Shown here piece by piece: positions 51,452-60,969 of a stretch of DNA of 62,508 nucleotides (position 1 is its first letter; each line of letters opens with the position of its first letter). Where the stretch lies: contig CAKUBG010000015.1 of NCBI GenBank assembly GCA_934636825.1, positions 1 to 62,508 on the forward strand, read 5' to 3'. A program made the translations under genes and the position numbers. This DNA is from an uncultured bacterium. Its GTDB lineage: Bacteria; Vulcanimicrobiota; Xenobia; Xenobiales; Xenobiaceae. The notes under the pieces were generated by a model. That model saw only the letters and a program-made list of their open reading frames with translations. It was not told the DNA's origin and made no database searches.

Positions 51452-53980
51452 GTGCAAGGGAGCATGGAGGCAGAAAAGATCTACTCAACAGAAGCCAGAA
51501 GCTTGGCCCGCCGTCTATTGCGTTTGATGCGCCGCGAATATAGCGATGGCTGTCGAGGCAACGTCGACATAGAGTTGGCCTGGCATTTCTTTTGCCGTCA
51601 CATCGACGAATTGGCCAAAGATGAAGCTTTTAGCTTGCGCCAAACGGTCAAGAAATTGGCCAACTATGCTTCTTTGCCACAGCGAGTGCGTCAGGGCAAC
51701 CTAGTTTTAGTAGGCAAAGCTTTAGCTTTAATTGCCGAGCCGCACAGGCTAAATAGCTCAGTACCTGCCATCGAGTCTGCTGCCTCCAATACCGAAACGG
51801 CTGCCGCAGAGCTTTCTTCTGCTCAAGTGGGCCGATCATCAATAGATCCAGGCGCAGCCGCTACTACTTCAAAGCCCCAAAAAGCAACAGATGGCGATTT
51901 TTTGCTTACTGCCGAGCAAAGGAGACTAATTTCTTCGGCACCGACTTTATATAAGCTGGAAACGCCCGTGGAAAAAATACGCAGCATAGGCCGTGCCAAA
52001 CAAGCTATTTTTAATAATCTGGGCATTTATACCTTAAAAGATTTGCTCACTGATTATCCCAGACGTTGGGAAGATCGTCGCCATGTGCAAAAAATAGCCG
52101 ACTTGCGTCCAGGCGCTTTTGAACAAATAAAAGCTGTCGTAGCTGAAGCCAAAACTATTGTCACAACTAATCGTAAACGCCTTTTGGAAGTTGAAGTGTT
52201 GGACGAAAGCGGCGCTCTCAAATTGGTATGGTTTAACCAGCCTTATTTGAGCACGAAATTGCGCCCCGGCGTACATATCGTAGCTTTTGGCAAAGCAGAA
52301 TACGATCGCGGCCCCAATTTGCGTATGGCTTCACCAGAATTTGCCGAGCAAAAAGAAAATTCTCCTTCCTTCGGTCGCCTGGTACCAATTTACAAGTTAA
52401 GTGCCAAACTCTATCAGAGCTATATGCACAAACTGATGTTTAAATTGGTACCCGCTTGCGCCCAGCTTATGCCCGAAAATTTGCCTCAAGAGCTTTTAGA
52501 TAAATATCATTTTTTACCTAAAGCTCTGGCAACGATGTATATGCATTGGCCAGCCGACTACGATCAGTTGTTTAAAGCCCAACAGCGTTTAGCTTTTGAA
52601 GAACTTTTTAATTTGCAATTGCGTGTAGTCCATAAACGTAATTGCAGACAGAATCAGTTGCGCAACGTCTTTTATGGCGATTTGCCCAAAATCGAAGCTG
52701 AATTTAAAGAGCTGCTGCCTTTTAACTTAACTGGCGCCCAGCAGCGAGCTATCCAAGAAATCGCCCACGATTTGGTTTTAAATCATCCTATGAATCGTAT
52801 GTTGCAAGGTGACGTCGGTTCAGGTAAAACGGTGATTGCTGCCTATGCAGCTTTTGCGGCGGTGCGCAGCGGTTATCAGGCTGCCATTATGGCTCCCACA
52901 GAGATTCTGGCTCAACAACATTATTTGAAATTATGCCAATTGTTAGAGCCAGCCGGTTTACGCATTTGTCTTTTGAAAGGCAGCCTGAGCAAAAAGAAAA
53001 AATTGCAAATCGCCGAGCAACTCAAAGATGGCCAATTCGATTTAGCTGTGGGCACTCACGCTCTTATTCAAGAAGGAGTGGAGTTTGCCAACCTTGGCTT
53101 AGCCGTTGTCGATGAACAACATAAATTCGGCGTTTTACAACGCCAAGCTTTAAGCCGCAAAAGCGGAACCCACTTAAATTGTGACGTTTTGCTTATGACG
53201 GCCACGCCTATCCCGCGCACAATGTCGCTAACTATTTACGGCGATTTAGAGCTTTCCAAATTGGACGAATTGCCCCCGGGGCGTCAGCCTATCAAGTCGC
53301 GTTGTGTACCTTTTCAAGAGGCGAATCGCGCTTACAAGTTCATCGCTTCCCAAGTTGAAGAAGGGAGACAAGCTTACATAGTTTGTCCTCTTATCAATGA
53401 AAGCGACAAACTCGAAGCCAGCGCTGCTGTGCAAGAAGCTGAGCGGCTTAAAGAAGGAGTCTTAAAAAAATATCGGGTTGGCTTACTTCATGGCAAAATG
53501 AAAGCAGCCGAAAAAGAAGCCGTTATGGAGCAATTTCGCTGCGGCAATTTTGATATTTTAATCTCCACTACCGTTATCGAAGTGGGTGTAGACGTCGGCA
53601 ATGCTACCGTTATTTTAATTCAAGACGCCAACCGTTTCGGCATGGCTCAGCTTCATCAATTGCGCGGTCGTATCGGGCGCAGTCAATTGCAATCTTATTG
53701 TTTATTTTTAGCTTCCAGCGATTCGCCTTCCAATCGCAAATTAGAAGCTGTAGCCCGCCTTTCCGATGGTTTTGAAGTAGCTGAAGAAGATTTGGAAATT
53801 CGCGGTCCTGGCGACTATTTTGGCACGCGCCAATCCGGTTTTCCCGAACTGATTTGCGCCGATTTGCTGCGCGATCGCCATCTTTTGGAATTGGCTAAAC
53901 AAGAAGCGGCCATCTATGCTGATCGCTATCCGGCTGAAGAAGAGCTTGGCCAGGAAAACGCTAATCAAGAACAGAACTAA
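51452..53980 (+). CDS. recG: ATP-dependent DNA helicase RecG
   Basis: An 842-residue helicase that regresses stalled replication forks. The helicase motifs are Walker A GDVGSGKTV, VVDEQHKFG (DEQH box), TATPIPRT, STTVIEVGVDV and QLRGRIGRS. A wedge OB-fold domain (about residues 230-320) precedes them. It is about 150 residues longer than E. coli RecG because of an N-terminal extension (FFCRHIDELAK, then SLPQRVRQGNLVLVGKAL) of the kind seen in cyanobacterial and Thermotoga RecG, followed by a low-complexity linker. It starts at a GTG with AAGGAG only three bases away; an ATG four codons later is the alternative. Confidence 0.95.
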   Translation: MQGSMEAEKIYSTEARSLARRLLRLMRREYSDGCRGNVDIELAWHFFCRHIDELAKDEAFSLRQTVKKLANYASLPQRVRQGNLVLVGKALALIAEPHRLNSSVPAIESAASNTETAAAELSSAQVGRSSIDPGAAATTSKPQKATDGDFLLTAEQRRLISSAPTLYKLETPVEKIRSIGRAKQAIFNNLGIYTLKDLLTDYPRRWEDRRHVQKIADLRPGAFEQIKAVVAEAKTIVTTNRKRLLEVEVLDESGALKLVWFNQPYLSTKLRPGVHIVAFGKAEYDRGPNLRMASPEFAEQKENSPSFGRLVPIYKLSAKLYQSYMHKLMFKLVPACAQLMPENLPQELLDKYHFLPKALATMYMHWPADYDQLFKAQQRLAFEELFNLQLRVVHKRNCRQNQLRNVFYGDLPKIEAEFKELLPFNLTGAQQRAIQEIAHDLVLNHPMNRMLQGDVGSGKTVIAAYAAFAAVRSGYQAAIMAPTEILAQQHYLKLCQLLEPAGLRICLLKGSLSKKKKLQIAEQLKDGQFDLAVGTHALIQEGVEFANLGLAVVDEQHKFGVLQRQALSRKSGTHLNCDVLLMTATPIPRTMSLTIYGDLELSKLDELPPGRQPIKSRCVPFQEANRAYKFIASQVEEGRQAYIVCPLINESDKLEASAAVQEAERLKEGVLKKYRVGLLHGKMKAAEKEAVMEQFRCGNFDILISTTVIEVGVDVGNATVILIQDANRFGMAQLHQLRGRIGRSQLQSYCLFLASSDSPSNRKLEAVARLSDGFEVAEEDLEIRGPGDYFGTRQSGFPELICADLLRDRHLLELAKQEAAIYADRYPAEEELGQENANQEQN

Positions 53981-54068
53981 ATCCGTTACCCTGGTTTTTA
54001 GCCTAGTTTTGGCGCCATATTGCTTCAATAAATAAACAGTGCAACATACCTTTAGGAGCACAAATACA

Positions 54069-54587
54069 GTGAATAAAAGTCCCCGCTTGCCTTCGCGCAC
54101 TTGGATGCGTCCAACTACTAGCAAAACACGCGAAGCCCTGATAGCTACTCTACGCCCTTATATCGATGAATCTAGCAAAGTTTTAGATTTATTTGCCGGC
54201 ACCGGCTCTTTGGGTTTAGCTCTTTTGGAGGAAGGCTGTGCGGAAGCAACTTTTGTTGAAGGCGATCGCCGCTCCTTGAAATTTTTGTATGAAGCTGTCG
54301 ATAATAAGGGCCAAATAATTTTTGGCCAATTGCCCAAAGCTTTGGAAAAGCTAACCGGCAGACAATTTGATATTATTGTGGCCGATCCGCCTTATAACAG
54401 CCAAGATGGCCCACAGACACTAGCTTTACTGGACAAGTATACAGCTCCGGGCGGCATAGTTGTTTTCGAGTACCATCACAAAGAAAATTATCCTCAAGAT
54501 TTTGCCAATTTTAAGGTAATAAAAGACAAGCGCTTTGGTGAAACTGAACTTACATTTTGGCAAAAGCAAGAATTGACGACGCCTTAA
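54069..54587 (+). CDS. rsmD: 16S rRNA (guanine966-N2)-methyltransferase
   Basis: A 172-residue SAM-dependent methyltransferase that modifies G966 of 16S rRNA. The family opener is RPTTSKTREALIATL, the SAM motif is LDLFAGTGSLGLALLEEG, and the catalytic motif is ADPPY. I start it at the GTG at 54069, with AGGAG ten bases upstream; an upstream in-frame ATG at 54039 has no site. It follows recG, with which it is grouped in many genomes (recG-rsmD-coaD), though coaD is absent here. Confidence 0.92.
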   Translation: MNKSPRLPSRTWMRPTTSKTREALIATLRPYIDESSKVLDLFAGTGSLGLALLEEGCAEATFVEGDRRSLKFLYEAVDNKGQIIFGQLPKALEKLTGRQFDIIVADPPYNSQDGPQTLALLDKYTAPGGIVVFEYHHKENYPQDFANFKVIKDKRFGETELTFWQKQELTTP

Positions 54588-54629
54588 AATTTTGTCACCG
54601 TTTTTTTTATAAGAAAGTGACCCAAAAAT

Positions 54630-55988
54630 ATGGACAAGTTAAAAAGAAGTTTTATCTCTTCATCTGCCAACAAAACAAAGGCCCCTTCAGCTAAAGATGA
54701 TGAATTTAATAAATACTTGTCAACTTTGCCTCCGGGCAGCGATGCTCTAGCCAAAACAGCCTGGGGCTTCTTGCCAGCCGATTTGCGAGAAGAGCTTAAC
54801 CTCAATATCAAACTTTTTAGCAATATTGCTAAAGCCAATCCGGCTGCATTGGGCGATATTTTAGAATTGCTAAAACGTCAGGCCGGGCCAACCTTTGCGC
54901 CTATTTCTAATATAGCCGTTTTAGGGGCAGTTAATGTAGGCAAATCGACACTTTTTAATGCCTTGCTTAATGGTATCGGTGAAACAGCCGCTGTCTCTCC
55001 CATTCCCGGCACGACTGTAGAAGCTCAAAATACAGCGGCCGGAGCTATATCACTTATAGATACTCCCGGTTTTAATAATGCAACTGCAGGCGGCCAGCTA
55101 GAAAGCGCTTTAGCTATGCAAGAAGCTGAAAAAGCAGACTTTTTAATTATACTTTTCGATGCTTCTAGGGGCATAACTACCGCTGATCGCAACCTTTACA
55201 ATACTTTTCAAAGTTTAAACAAGCCTTATTTAATAGCTTTAAATAAAATGGATCTCATAGATAAAAAGCTTAGAAATAAGGTTAAACTAACTGCTGCTGC
55301 CGCTTTAGGTGTATTGCCAGAGCAAATTCACGCTATTTCAGCCCAAAATAAAGATGGCGTTTACGATTTGCTTTTGACTGCAGCTTATACTGAGCCGCGT
55401 CTATTGGGAGAAATGGGCAAATTGATACCTACTATGCGCCAAAAGTTAAGCTGGCAGGCTATTCGCCGGGCAACGGTTATATCTGGTGCTATAGCTCTTA
55501 CTCCGCTGCCCTTTGCTTCCTTTATTCCCTTGACGGCCAACCAAATTACCATGGTCTTAAATCTGGCTCGTGTTTATGACAGGCCTATCACTTATAAAAT
55601 GGCTTCTGAGTTGCTAACGACTTTAGGTATCGGCTTTTTAGGCCGCACTTTGGCCGGTCAATTGAGCCAAATAGTCGGCCCTCCCGGTTGGCTTGTTTCT
55701 GCTTCTATTGCCGCAACTTGCACTATCGCTATAGGCTATGCTTGTATGCTCTGGTTTGAATCTGACATAAAGCCATCCGGAGAATCATTTAAGCGCCTTT
55801 TCAAAGCTGTCGGCGACGCTGTCTGGGCTTCACTGAAAAATATCAAAAGCCCCAAAGCAGACAAGCCAAAACTTGACGAAGCTGTGCAACAAGCTATCGA
55901 CAAAGTTACTTCCCAGCTCAAAGCTGAAGAATATCAAAAAATGATTGACGAAGCCCAAAATAAAGAAGACTCCACCAAACATTCTTAA
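54630..55988 (+). CDS. Membrane-linked GTPase (Era-like, DUF697-type C-terminus)
   Basis: A 452-residue GTPase. The G motifs are GAVNVGKST (G1, about residue 105), PGTT (G2), DTPGFNN (G3) and NKMDLID (G4). After it come two or three hydrophobic segments (ATVISGAIALTPLPFASFIPLTANQITMVL; about 285-315 and 345-380) as in DUF697/YcjF-like proteins, then a charged tail. The likely role is a regulatory switch at the inner membrane. It is 43 bp from rsmD. Confidence 0.88.
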   Translation: MDKLKRSFISSSANKTKAPSAKDDEFNKYLSTLPPGSDALAKTAWGFLPADLREELNLNIKLFSNIAKANPAALGDILELLKRQAGPTFAPISNIAVLGAVNVGKSTLFNALLNGIGETAAVSPIPGTTVEAQNTAAGAISLIDTPGFNNATAGGQLESALAMQEAEKADFLIILFDASRGITTADRNLYNTFQSLNKPYLIALNKMDLIDKKLRNKVKLTAAAALGVLPEQIHAISAQNKDGVYDLLLTAAYTEPRLLGEMGKLIPTMRQKLSWQAIRRATVISGAIALTPLPFASFIPLTANQITMVLNLARVYDRPITYKMASELLTTLGIGFLGRTLAGQLSQIVGPPGWLVSASIAATCTIAIGYACMLWFESDIKPSGESFKRLFKAVGDAVWASLKNIKSPKADKPKLDEAVQQAIDKVTSQLKAEEYQKMIDEAQNKEDSTKHS

Positions 55989-56100
55989 ATAGTTTTAGTC
56001 TATTTTTTATGGAGAGAGCAACTTTGAAGCCAGGTTTAATTTTTTAACCTAGCGAAAAGGCCCGCCTCTAAGCCCTACTAGAAAAGGAAAACTTACTACT

Positions 56101-56664
56101 ATGCATATTAAAAACTTGCTTCTTAAAAGCGCAGCCGTAGTTTGCTTACTTTGTGCTGTAGGCTGCTCCGGCCCGCAAATTTCTACGCAGCCTCAAAATT
56201 ATAAAATTAACGCTAAAAGCGTAACTTTTGCTCCCCCGCCGGCCGAAATTTGGCGTCAACAAAAGAGCGCCCAAGAAGCTAAAGACGGCGAGCAAGTCGT
56301 GCGCTATACAGCTATAAAAGATCCAGAACAATTTGTCAGCGTTACTTCCGTCAACTTGGGCACTATGACCAGTTGGAGCGAAAATCCGCAAGCTACTGCC
56401 GATCTTACCAGAAAGTTTCAAAACCAAATTTTGAAGCGCTCCGAGTCGGAGATTTTGAAGCAAAAAGAAGTTAAGCTCGATGGCGAAATCGCTTTGCAAC
56501 TTACCTACACCTACTTAGAAGGCACTACCAAAGTTTGGGGACAGCAACTTTATGCTTTCCACGATAAATTGCTTTGGAATATAGCTTGCTCTTCTTCTCA
56601 GTCAAATCAAGCTGAAGCCGAAGCAGCTTTCAAACATGTAGTCGATACCTTCAAGTTTAACTAA
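56101..56664 (+). CDS. Lipoprotein, DcrB/PsbP-like
   Basis: A 187-residue lipoprotein with signal and lipobox CAVGC (Cys 22). The mature part has an alternating strand-helix pattern (FAPPPAEIW, FVSVTSVNLGTM, ALQLTYTYLEGTTKVWGQQLYAFHDKLLWNIAC, FKHVVDTFKF) that recalls the DcrB/PsbP fold, in which a peptide ends with a helix repeating V-x-T-F. The function is unknown. A two-way terminator follows. Confidence 0.75.
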   Translation: MHIKNLLLKSAAVVCLLCAVGCSGPQISTQPQNYKINAKSVTFAPPPAEIWRQQKSAQEAKDGEQVVRYTAIKDPEQFVSVTSVNLGTMTSWSENPQATADLTRKFQNQILKRSESEILKQKEVKLDGEIALQLTYTYLEGTTKVWGQQLYAFHDKLLWNIACSSSQSNQAEAEAAFKHVVDTFKFN

Positions 56665-56705
56665 AGTTGCGATTTTTTTAACTGGTTTTGCCAGCAATAA
56701 AAAAA

Positions 56706-56740
56706 GGCCGTCAGGGAATTTTCCGAGACGGTCTTTTTTT
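56706..56740. terminator. Bidirectional terminator
   Basis: GGCCGTC/GACGGTC around an inner GGAA/TTCC, with T-runs on both sides, between the lipoprotein gene and acpP, which converge. Confidence 0.88.
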
Positions 56741-56762
56741 ATTCAACTAGAACAAAAGATGA

Positions 56763-57005
56763 TTAGTTGGCTTTTTCGCTTAAGTACTTGATAGCGTCGC
56801 CGACATTGGTGATCTTGTCCTGATCTTCGTCGGGGATCTCAATACCGAACTCGTTTTCGAAGGCCATAACCATCTCTACAACGTCCAAAGAGTCAGCGCC
56901 CAAATCGTTGGTGAAAGAAGCGTCATCGGTTACGCGATCTTTAGTTACACCCAGTTGCTCTACGACGATCTTGGCAACGCGCTCTCTGATGTTCTCAATA
57001 TCCAT
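56763..57005 (-). CDS. acpP: Acyl carrier protein
   Basis: An 80-residue acidic carrier for fatty acid synthesis. The phosphopantetheine site is GADSLDVVEMVMAFE with Ser 39. The length and helix pattern are standard. AGGAGG-like DNA lies before the ATG. It is the downstream neighbour of fabG on the minus strand, with 108 bp between them. Confidence 0.97.
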   Translation of the reverse strand: MDIENIRERVAKIVVEQLGVTKDRVTDDASFTNDLGADSLDVVEMVMAFENEFGIEIPDEDQDKITNVGDAIKYLSEKAN

Positions 57006-57113
57006 TTTTAATAGACCTCCAAAAGTAATAAAGAAAAACTACAATGTTTGTGCCTTGAAGCATACCACCAACAGCCGCTAAAACCTTTTTTTTAGCTGAC
57101 TGCAGGATTTTTT

Positions 57114-57866
57114 TTACATGGCCATACCACCGTCTACGCAAATAACCTGGCCGGTCAAATAATCGGCTAAAGGAGAAGCCAAGAAGAAAACGGCTTTAGA
57201 AACGTCTTCGGGCTGACCGGGACGGTTGAGAGGTACTTGACTGAGCATAGCTTCTTTAGCCGATTCGGGCAATTTCTCAGTCATATCGGTTTGGATATAG
57301 CCGGGAGCAACAGCGTTTACATTAACGCCACGAGAGCCGAGCTCACGAGCCAAAGACTTGGTAAAGCCAATTAAGCCAGCCTTGGAAGCGCAATAGTTGG
57401 CCTGTCCGGCATTGCCCATAATGCCCACAACAGAAGAAATGTTGATAATCTTACCATGACGCTGCTTCATCATAGCTTTAGTCACAGCTTTAGTGCAAAG
57501 GAAAGCCGAGCGCAAGTTGGTGTTAATTACAGCGTCCCATTCGCTCTCTTTCATGCGCAACATCAAACTATCGCGAGTAATACCGGCATTATTGACTAAA
57601 ATATCAACTTTACCCAATTTGGCATAAATATTTTCGAATAATTCTTTGACCTGATCGGCGTCAGTTAAATCGGCTACAAAAGCATTAGCCAACTGGCCGA
57701 ACTCTTCATTCAAGCCGGCGGCGGCAGCTTCTACCAAACTTTGGTTAATATCAACTAAAGCAATGGTAGCTCCAGCTTTGGCTAACTGACGAGCGATAGA
57801 AAGTCCGATTCCGCGTCCGGATCCGGTAACAACAGCTACTGAACCTTCTAAACTAATGTTTTGCAT
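57114..57866 (-). CDS. fabG: 3-oxoacyl-[acyl-carrier-protein] reductase
   Basis: A 250-residue short-chain dehydrogenase that reduces 3-oxoacyl-ACP with NADPH. TGSGRGIG (14-21), NNAG, the Ser-Tyr-Lys set (ISSVVGIMGNAGQANYCASKAG) and the FabG-type end (FFLASPLADYLTGQVICVDGGMAM) are all there. The start is the ATG at 57866, with GAGGG; 11 further residues are open upstream. It lies between rpmF and acpP. Confidence 0.95.
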   Translation of the reverse strand: MQNISLEGSVAVVTGSGRGIGLSIARQLAKAGATIALVDINQSLVEAAAAGLNEEFGQLANAFVADLTDADQVKELFENIYAKLGKVDILVNNAGITRDSLMLRMKESEWDAVINTNLRSAFLCTKAVTKAMMKQRHGKIINISSVVGIMGNAGQANYCASKAGLIGFTKSLARELGSRGVNVNAVAPGYIQTDMTEKLPESAKEAMLSQVPLNRPGQPEDVSKAVFFLASPLADYLTGQVICVDGGMAM

Positions 57867-58038
57867 AAATACCCTCGCATAGCTGTTTGCAAACAGCATT
57901 CTCCCCCATTTTCAAAAAAAAACGACACATCTACAAAGATTTTCTGCACCGCCGCAGTTAATTTCTCCTTTAGGAAGAACAAACCCGGGCGGCGCCTAGT
58001 CCTTTGTATCAGTGCCGCAGTGAAGCATATATTCGCTA

Positions 58039-58230
58039 TTAGTTCTCGTTCGCGTCTTTGGAAGCTAAAACTTGTCTTCCATTGTATTGACCGCAAGCTT
58101 TGCAGATGTGGTGCTGCAGTTTGGGAGCGCCGCAGTTAGAGCAAGCTACTACATTGGGCATCACCAAAGCGAGATGAGAACGACGCTTACGGGTCTTTGA
58201 ACGGGGGGTTTTATATTTAGGATTGGCCAT
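58039..58230 (-). CDS. rpmF: 50S ribosomal protein L32
   Basis: A 63-residue L32 with the basic start MANPKYKTPRSKTRKRRSH and a zinc ribbon made of C30, C33, C43 and C46, so this is the zinc-binding (C+) form. It lies directly downstream of the YceD-like gene (gap 96 bp), the standard pairing, and ahead of fabG. Confidence 0.96.
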   Translation of the reverse strand: MANPKYKTPRSKTRKRRSHLALVMPNVVACSNCGAPKLQHHICKACGQYNGRQVLASKDANEN

Positions 58231-58326
58231 CTTGAATTGACTCCTCTTATTTAATGACTACAGCAGTTACGGCTTACATACCCAGAATTATACCGGAAGC
58301 TTAACGCCGCTTATGTTAAGGTTCCC

Positions 58327-58863
58327 TCATTGGGGGGAGCCTGACGAAAATTTCTTAAGAGCCCCCCAGCGAGGATCGACTTCTTTCTCGGTAGATCCGC
58401 ACTTGCAGGTTTTCTCATTAAGATTCTGCCCACACTGAGGACAGACGCCCCGGCATTCCTGACTGCACAAGGGACGATAAGGAAGACTGGCGATGATATT
58501 TTCTCGCGTCAATTCGTCAATCTTGAGCTCATTCTGATCATATCCAAAGACACAAAGCTCGTCAGCCTCGACTTCGTCATCGCGTTCTAACTCCGCAGAA
58601 CCTTCCGGAACAAAACGCTCATCAACATCTATGTCTAAAGGCTCGGAGTATTCAGCCGCACAGCGCGAGCAAGTAAGGATAACCTTTACTTTGATCTTGC
58701 CATGCACAGATATCTCACCATTGCCAGCACTGGTAACGGTGAGATCGAGCTTAACGGGGCCATCTAAATTCAAACCGTCAAAAGACTCAACTTGACTAGT
58801 ATGAATTTCTTTAGAAGCGCCGACGTTGCTGACAATATCGGATATGTCTAAATTCATAGCCAT
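58327..58863 (-). CDS. YceD/DUF177 family protein
   Basis: A 178-residue protein of the YceD family, linked to 23S rRNA maturation or accumulation in other bacteria and almost always next to rpmF, as here. The motif LTCSRC is followed by an acidic region and a C-terminal cysteine-rich end (PLCSQECRGVCPQCGQNL, KTCKCG), and PRWGALKKF is the family end motif. I use M at 58863 with GGAG nine bases before it; a later ATG two codons on is possible. Confidence 0.9.
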   Translation of the reverse strand: MAMNLDISDIVSNVGASKEIHTSQVESFDGLNLDGPVKLDLTVTSAGNGEISVHGKIKVKVILTCSRCAAEYSEPLDIDVDERFVPEGSAELERDDEVEADELCVFGYDQNELKIDELTRENIIASLPYRPLCSQECRGVCPQCGQNLNEKTCKCGSTEKEVDPRWGALKKFSSGSPQ

Positions 58864-58988
58864 TAGAAAAAACTCCACTTGCCAACCGAAAGTCGTCAAA
58901 CGACTCTGACAAGGCGGACAAACAGGAATGGGGTTATTATTAGCCTGGATATTATAAGTAAATAGGGGGAAATTGTAAAGAGGTTTAG

Positions 58989-59552
58989 CTACTCTTCGCT
59001 AATTCGCTCTAGTTGCAAAAACTCCCAACGACAAGGACTACCGGCACTGACTTCATGCATGGTGCGCTCACTTATTTGCCATTTCTCGTGGGAAAATTCT
59101 GGGTAGAATGTGTCGCCAGGAAAATCGGCTTGCACTACGCTTAAATACTGACGTTGCACTAAAGGCCATACAGAAGCAAAAACTTCGGCTCCTCCAATAA
59201 AAACGATCTCTTTTTCTTTAGCATAAGCTTGTAAAAGACTGTCTAAATCGTGAAAAACTCTCACGCCTGCAGGTGCGGTAAAAGAAGTGTCTCGAGTTAA
59301 AATAGCATTCTGACGTTTAGGTAAAGGCTTGCCTATAGATTGGTAGGTTTTGCGCCCCATAACTACCACTTTTCCCAAAGTCAATTTTTTAAAATTGGCT
59401 GAATCATCGGGAATACGCCAAGGAATTTGACCTTGGAAACCGATAGTGCGATTTAGAGCGACAGCGCATATGGCAGAGATTAAAGGTTGGGAAGAATTGG
59501 CAGAACTGTTTGCGGCACAATTTAGGTCGGAAGTATTGTCTTTACTGGTCAT
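58989..59552 (-). CDS. folA: Dihydrofolate reductase
   Basis: A 187-residue enzyme that reduces dihydrofolate with NADPH. Typical parts are AVALNRTIGFQGQIPWRIPDDSANFKKLT, VVMGRKTYQSIGKPLP and FIGGAEVF. The N-terminus has about 24 extra, Asn/Ser-rich residues before the family start, with no internal Met, and no clear ribosome site, so the start is uncertain. No thyA is near. The gene begins 11 bp after the pseudopilin stop. Confidence 0.93.
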   Translation of the reverse strand: MTSKDNTSDLNCAANSSANSSQPLISAICAVALNRTIGFQGQIPWRIPDDSANFKKLTLGKVVVMGRKTYQSIGKPLPKRQNAILTRDTSFTAPAGVRVFHDLDSLLQAYAKEKEIVFIGGAEVFASVWPLVQRQYLSVVQADFPGDTFYPEFSHEKWQISERTMHEVSAGSPCRWEFLQLERISEE

Positions 59553-59563
59553 AGTTACATTTG

Positions 59564-60031
59564 TTACTTTTCGTCTTCTTCAGCATTCTGGGACTCGATT
59601 AAGCCTCTGACAGCCGAATATTTGGGGTAGTCATTGTTTAACCCCATGATCTGATGATAGTTGCCTTTGCAACAAAGCGTATAAGCATTTTTAGGAGCGG
59701 AAACAACTTCGTATCCTTGCAAATAAGGGGTATTATTACCGGCGACCGGACAGTTGGGAATCGTGCGCATATAAGCATGACCATTGGTATCAACTGTAGT
59801 GAGAGTGTCTAACTTTTTAGGATACATACCAGAATTGTCAGTAGCATAAATTTCCATAGCTGCAGCTATCGAGCGCAAATTATATTTACAACTGCTAAGT
59901 TTGGCAGCGTCTCGACTTCTCATCATGTTGGGCAGCATAATAAGGCACAAGATAGAGATGATGGCTATCACGATCATCAATTCAATTAGAGTGAAACCCA
60001 AATTGCGATCGGATATAAAAGTCTGCTTCAT
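59564..60031 (-). CDS. Type II secretion-type pseudopilin
   Basis: A 155-residue pilin-like protein. The class III leader is short (12 residues) and cut at G12/F13 before FTLIELMIVIAIISIL, with the conserved Glu at mature position 5. The mature part (SCKYNLRSIAAAMEIYATDNSGMYP) matches the DUF1559-like/GspG family of prepilins with a Y-x-x-D-N-x-G-x-Y-P calcium-like loop. The ATG at 60031 follows GGGAG. Only one pilin gene is here, and no assembly ATPase or prepilin peptidase is in the window. Confidence 0.9.
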   Translation of the reverse strand: MKQTFISDRNLGFTLIELMIVIAIISILCLIMLPNMMRSRDAAKLSSCKYNLRSIAAAMEIYATDNSGMYPKKLDTLTTVDTNGHAYMRTIPNCPVAGNNTPYLQGYEVVSAPKNAYTLCCKGNYHQIMGLNNDYPKYSAVRGLIESQNAEEDEK

Positions 60032-60224
60032 AAAAAATTGCTCCCGCTCAGAAATGACGCTTTCCATTTTGCTTTCTTGGCAAGTAGGCTTTTTCCCCTA
60101 CACTGGGGGTTAATTCTCACATAGCGTCCAGCCAATTGCCTAGCCTATTTCCTTATCAACTCTGGAGGAGCCGGGTGAACATATAAGGAAAGTTGGCCGC
60201 AATTTTTTTAAGTGAATATTTGTT

Positions 60225-60869
60225 ATGGCTAAATTGTATTTTCGCTACGGAGCTATGGGCAGTGCCAAAACCTTAAACCTTTTGGCTGTCCGTCACAATT
60301 ACGTTCAGCAAGGCAAACGCGTGCTTCTCATTAAGCCTGCTTTAGATAACCGCTTTGGAGAGAATATCATAAAATCTAGAGCCGGTTTAGAACATGAAGC
60401 CGACATGTTGGTCACGCCTGATACCATCTTAAATGAAGACGATTTTAGAGGCTTATCTTGTGTTTTGGTAGATGAGTGTCAATTTTTAAGCCCTCAAGTA
60501 GTCGACCAGTTGCGCGAACTTACCCGCACTTTAAATTTACCCGTCATTGCTTACGGTTTGCGTACCGATTTTAGAGCCCACCTTTTTGAAGGCTCCAAGC
60601 GCCTTATGGAAGTGGCCGATTCTATTGAAGAAGTAAAGACTACTTGTCGCTATTGCAACCGCAAAGCTGTCTTTAATTTGCGCCACAACGCCAAAGAAGA
60701 AGCAATTATCGACGGCCCTACCGTCTTGCTGGGAGACGAAGAATTTTACTCTCCCACTTGTTATCCGTGCTACCACGAAAAGATTACTGCCGCTAAAGAA
60801 AAGCTAAAAGCCCAACAAGAAGCCGCTGCAGACGTCGCCCCAGTTAATGCAATTAGTGAAATACAGTAG
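60225..60869 (+). CDS. tdk: Thymidine kinase (class II)
   Basis: A 214-residue kinase for thymidine salvage. The P-loop is GAMGSAKT, the Mg-binding VDECQFLSPQ follows, and a zinc ribbon (CRYCNRKAVFN, then CYPCYHE) and the lasso region are present. The gene is divergent from the pseudopilin gene, with a weak ribosome site. The C-terminal 20 residues are low in complexity. Confidence 0.95.
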   Translation: MAKLYFRYGAMGSAKTLNLLAVRHNYVQQGKRVLLIKPALDNRFGENIIKSRAGLEHEADMLVTPDTILNEDDFRGLSCVLVDECQFLSPQVVDQLRELTRTLNLPVIAYGLRTDFRAHLFEGSKRLMEVADSIEEVKTTCRYCNRKAVFNLRHNAKEEAIIDGPTVLLGDEEFYSPTCYPCYHEKITAAKEKLKAQQEAAADVAPVNAISEIQ

Positions 60870-60881
60870 CAATTGTGCAAT

Positions 60882-60931
60882 AAAAAAAATCCCACTCGAC
60901 TATTCCTTATGGAAACAGCCAAAGTGGGATT
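60882..60931. terminator. Terminator between tdk and the terminal lipoprotein gene
   Basis: AATCCCACT/AGTGGGATT around a 26-nt loop, with eight T residues on the minus strand side. It mainly serves the minus-strand gene that ends at 60970 and may also stop tdk transcripts. Confidence 0.75.
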
Positions 60932-60969
60932 TAGTGTTTTTAAACTAAAACACAGTGGCAGTACGGGCA

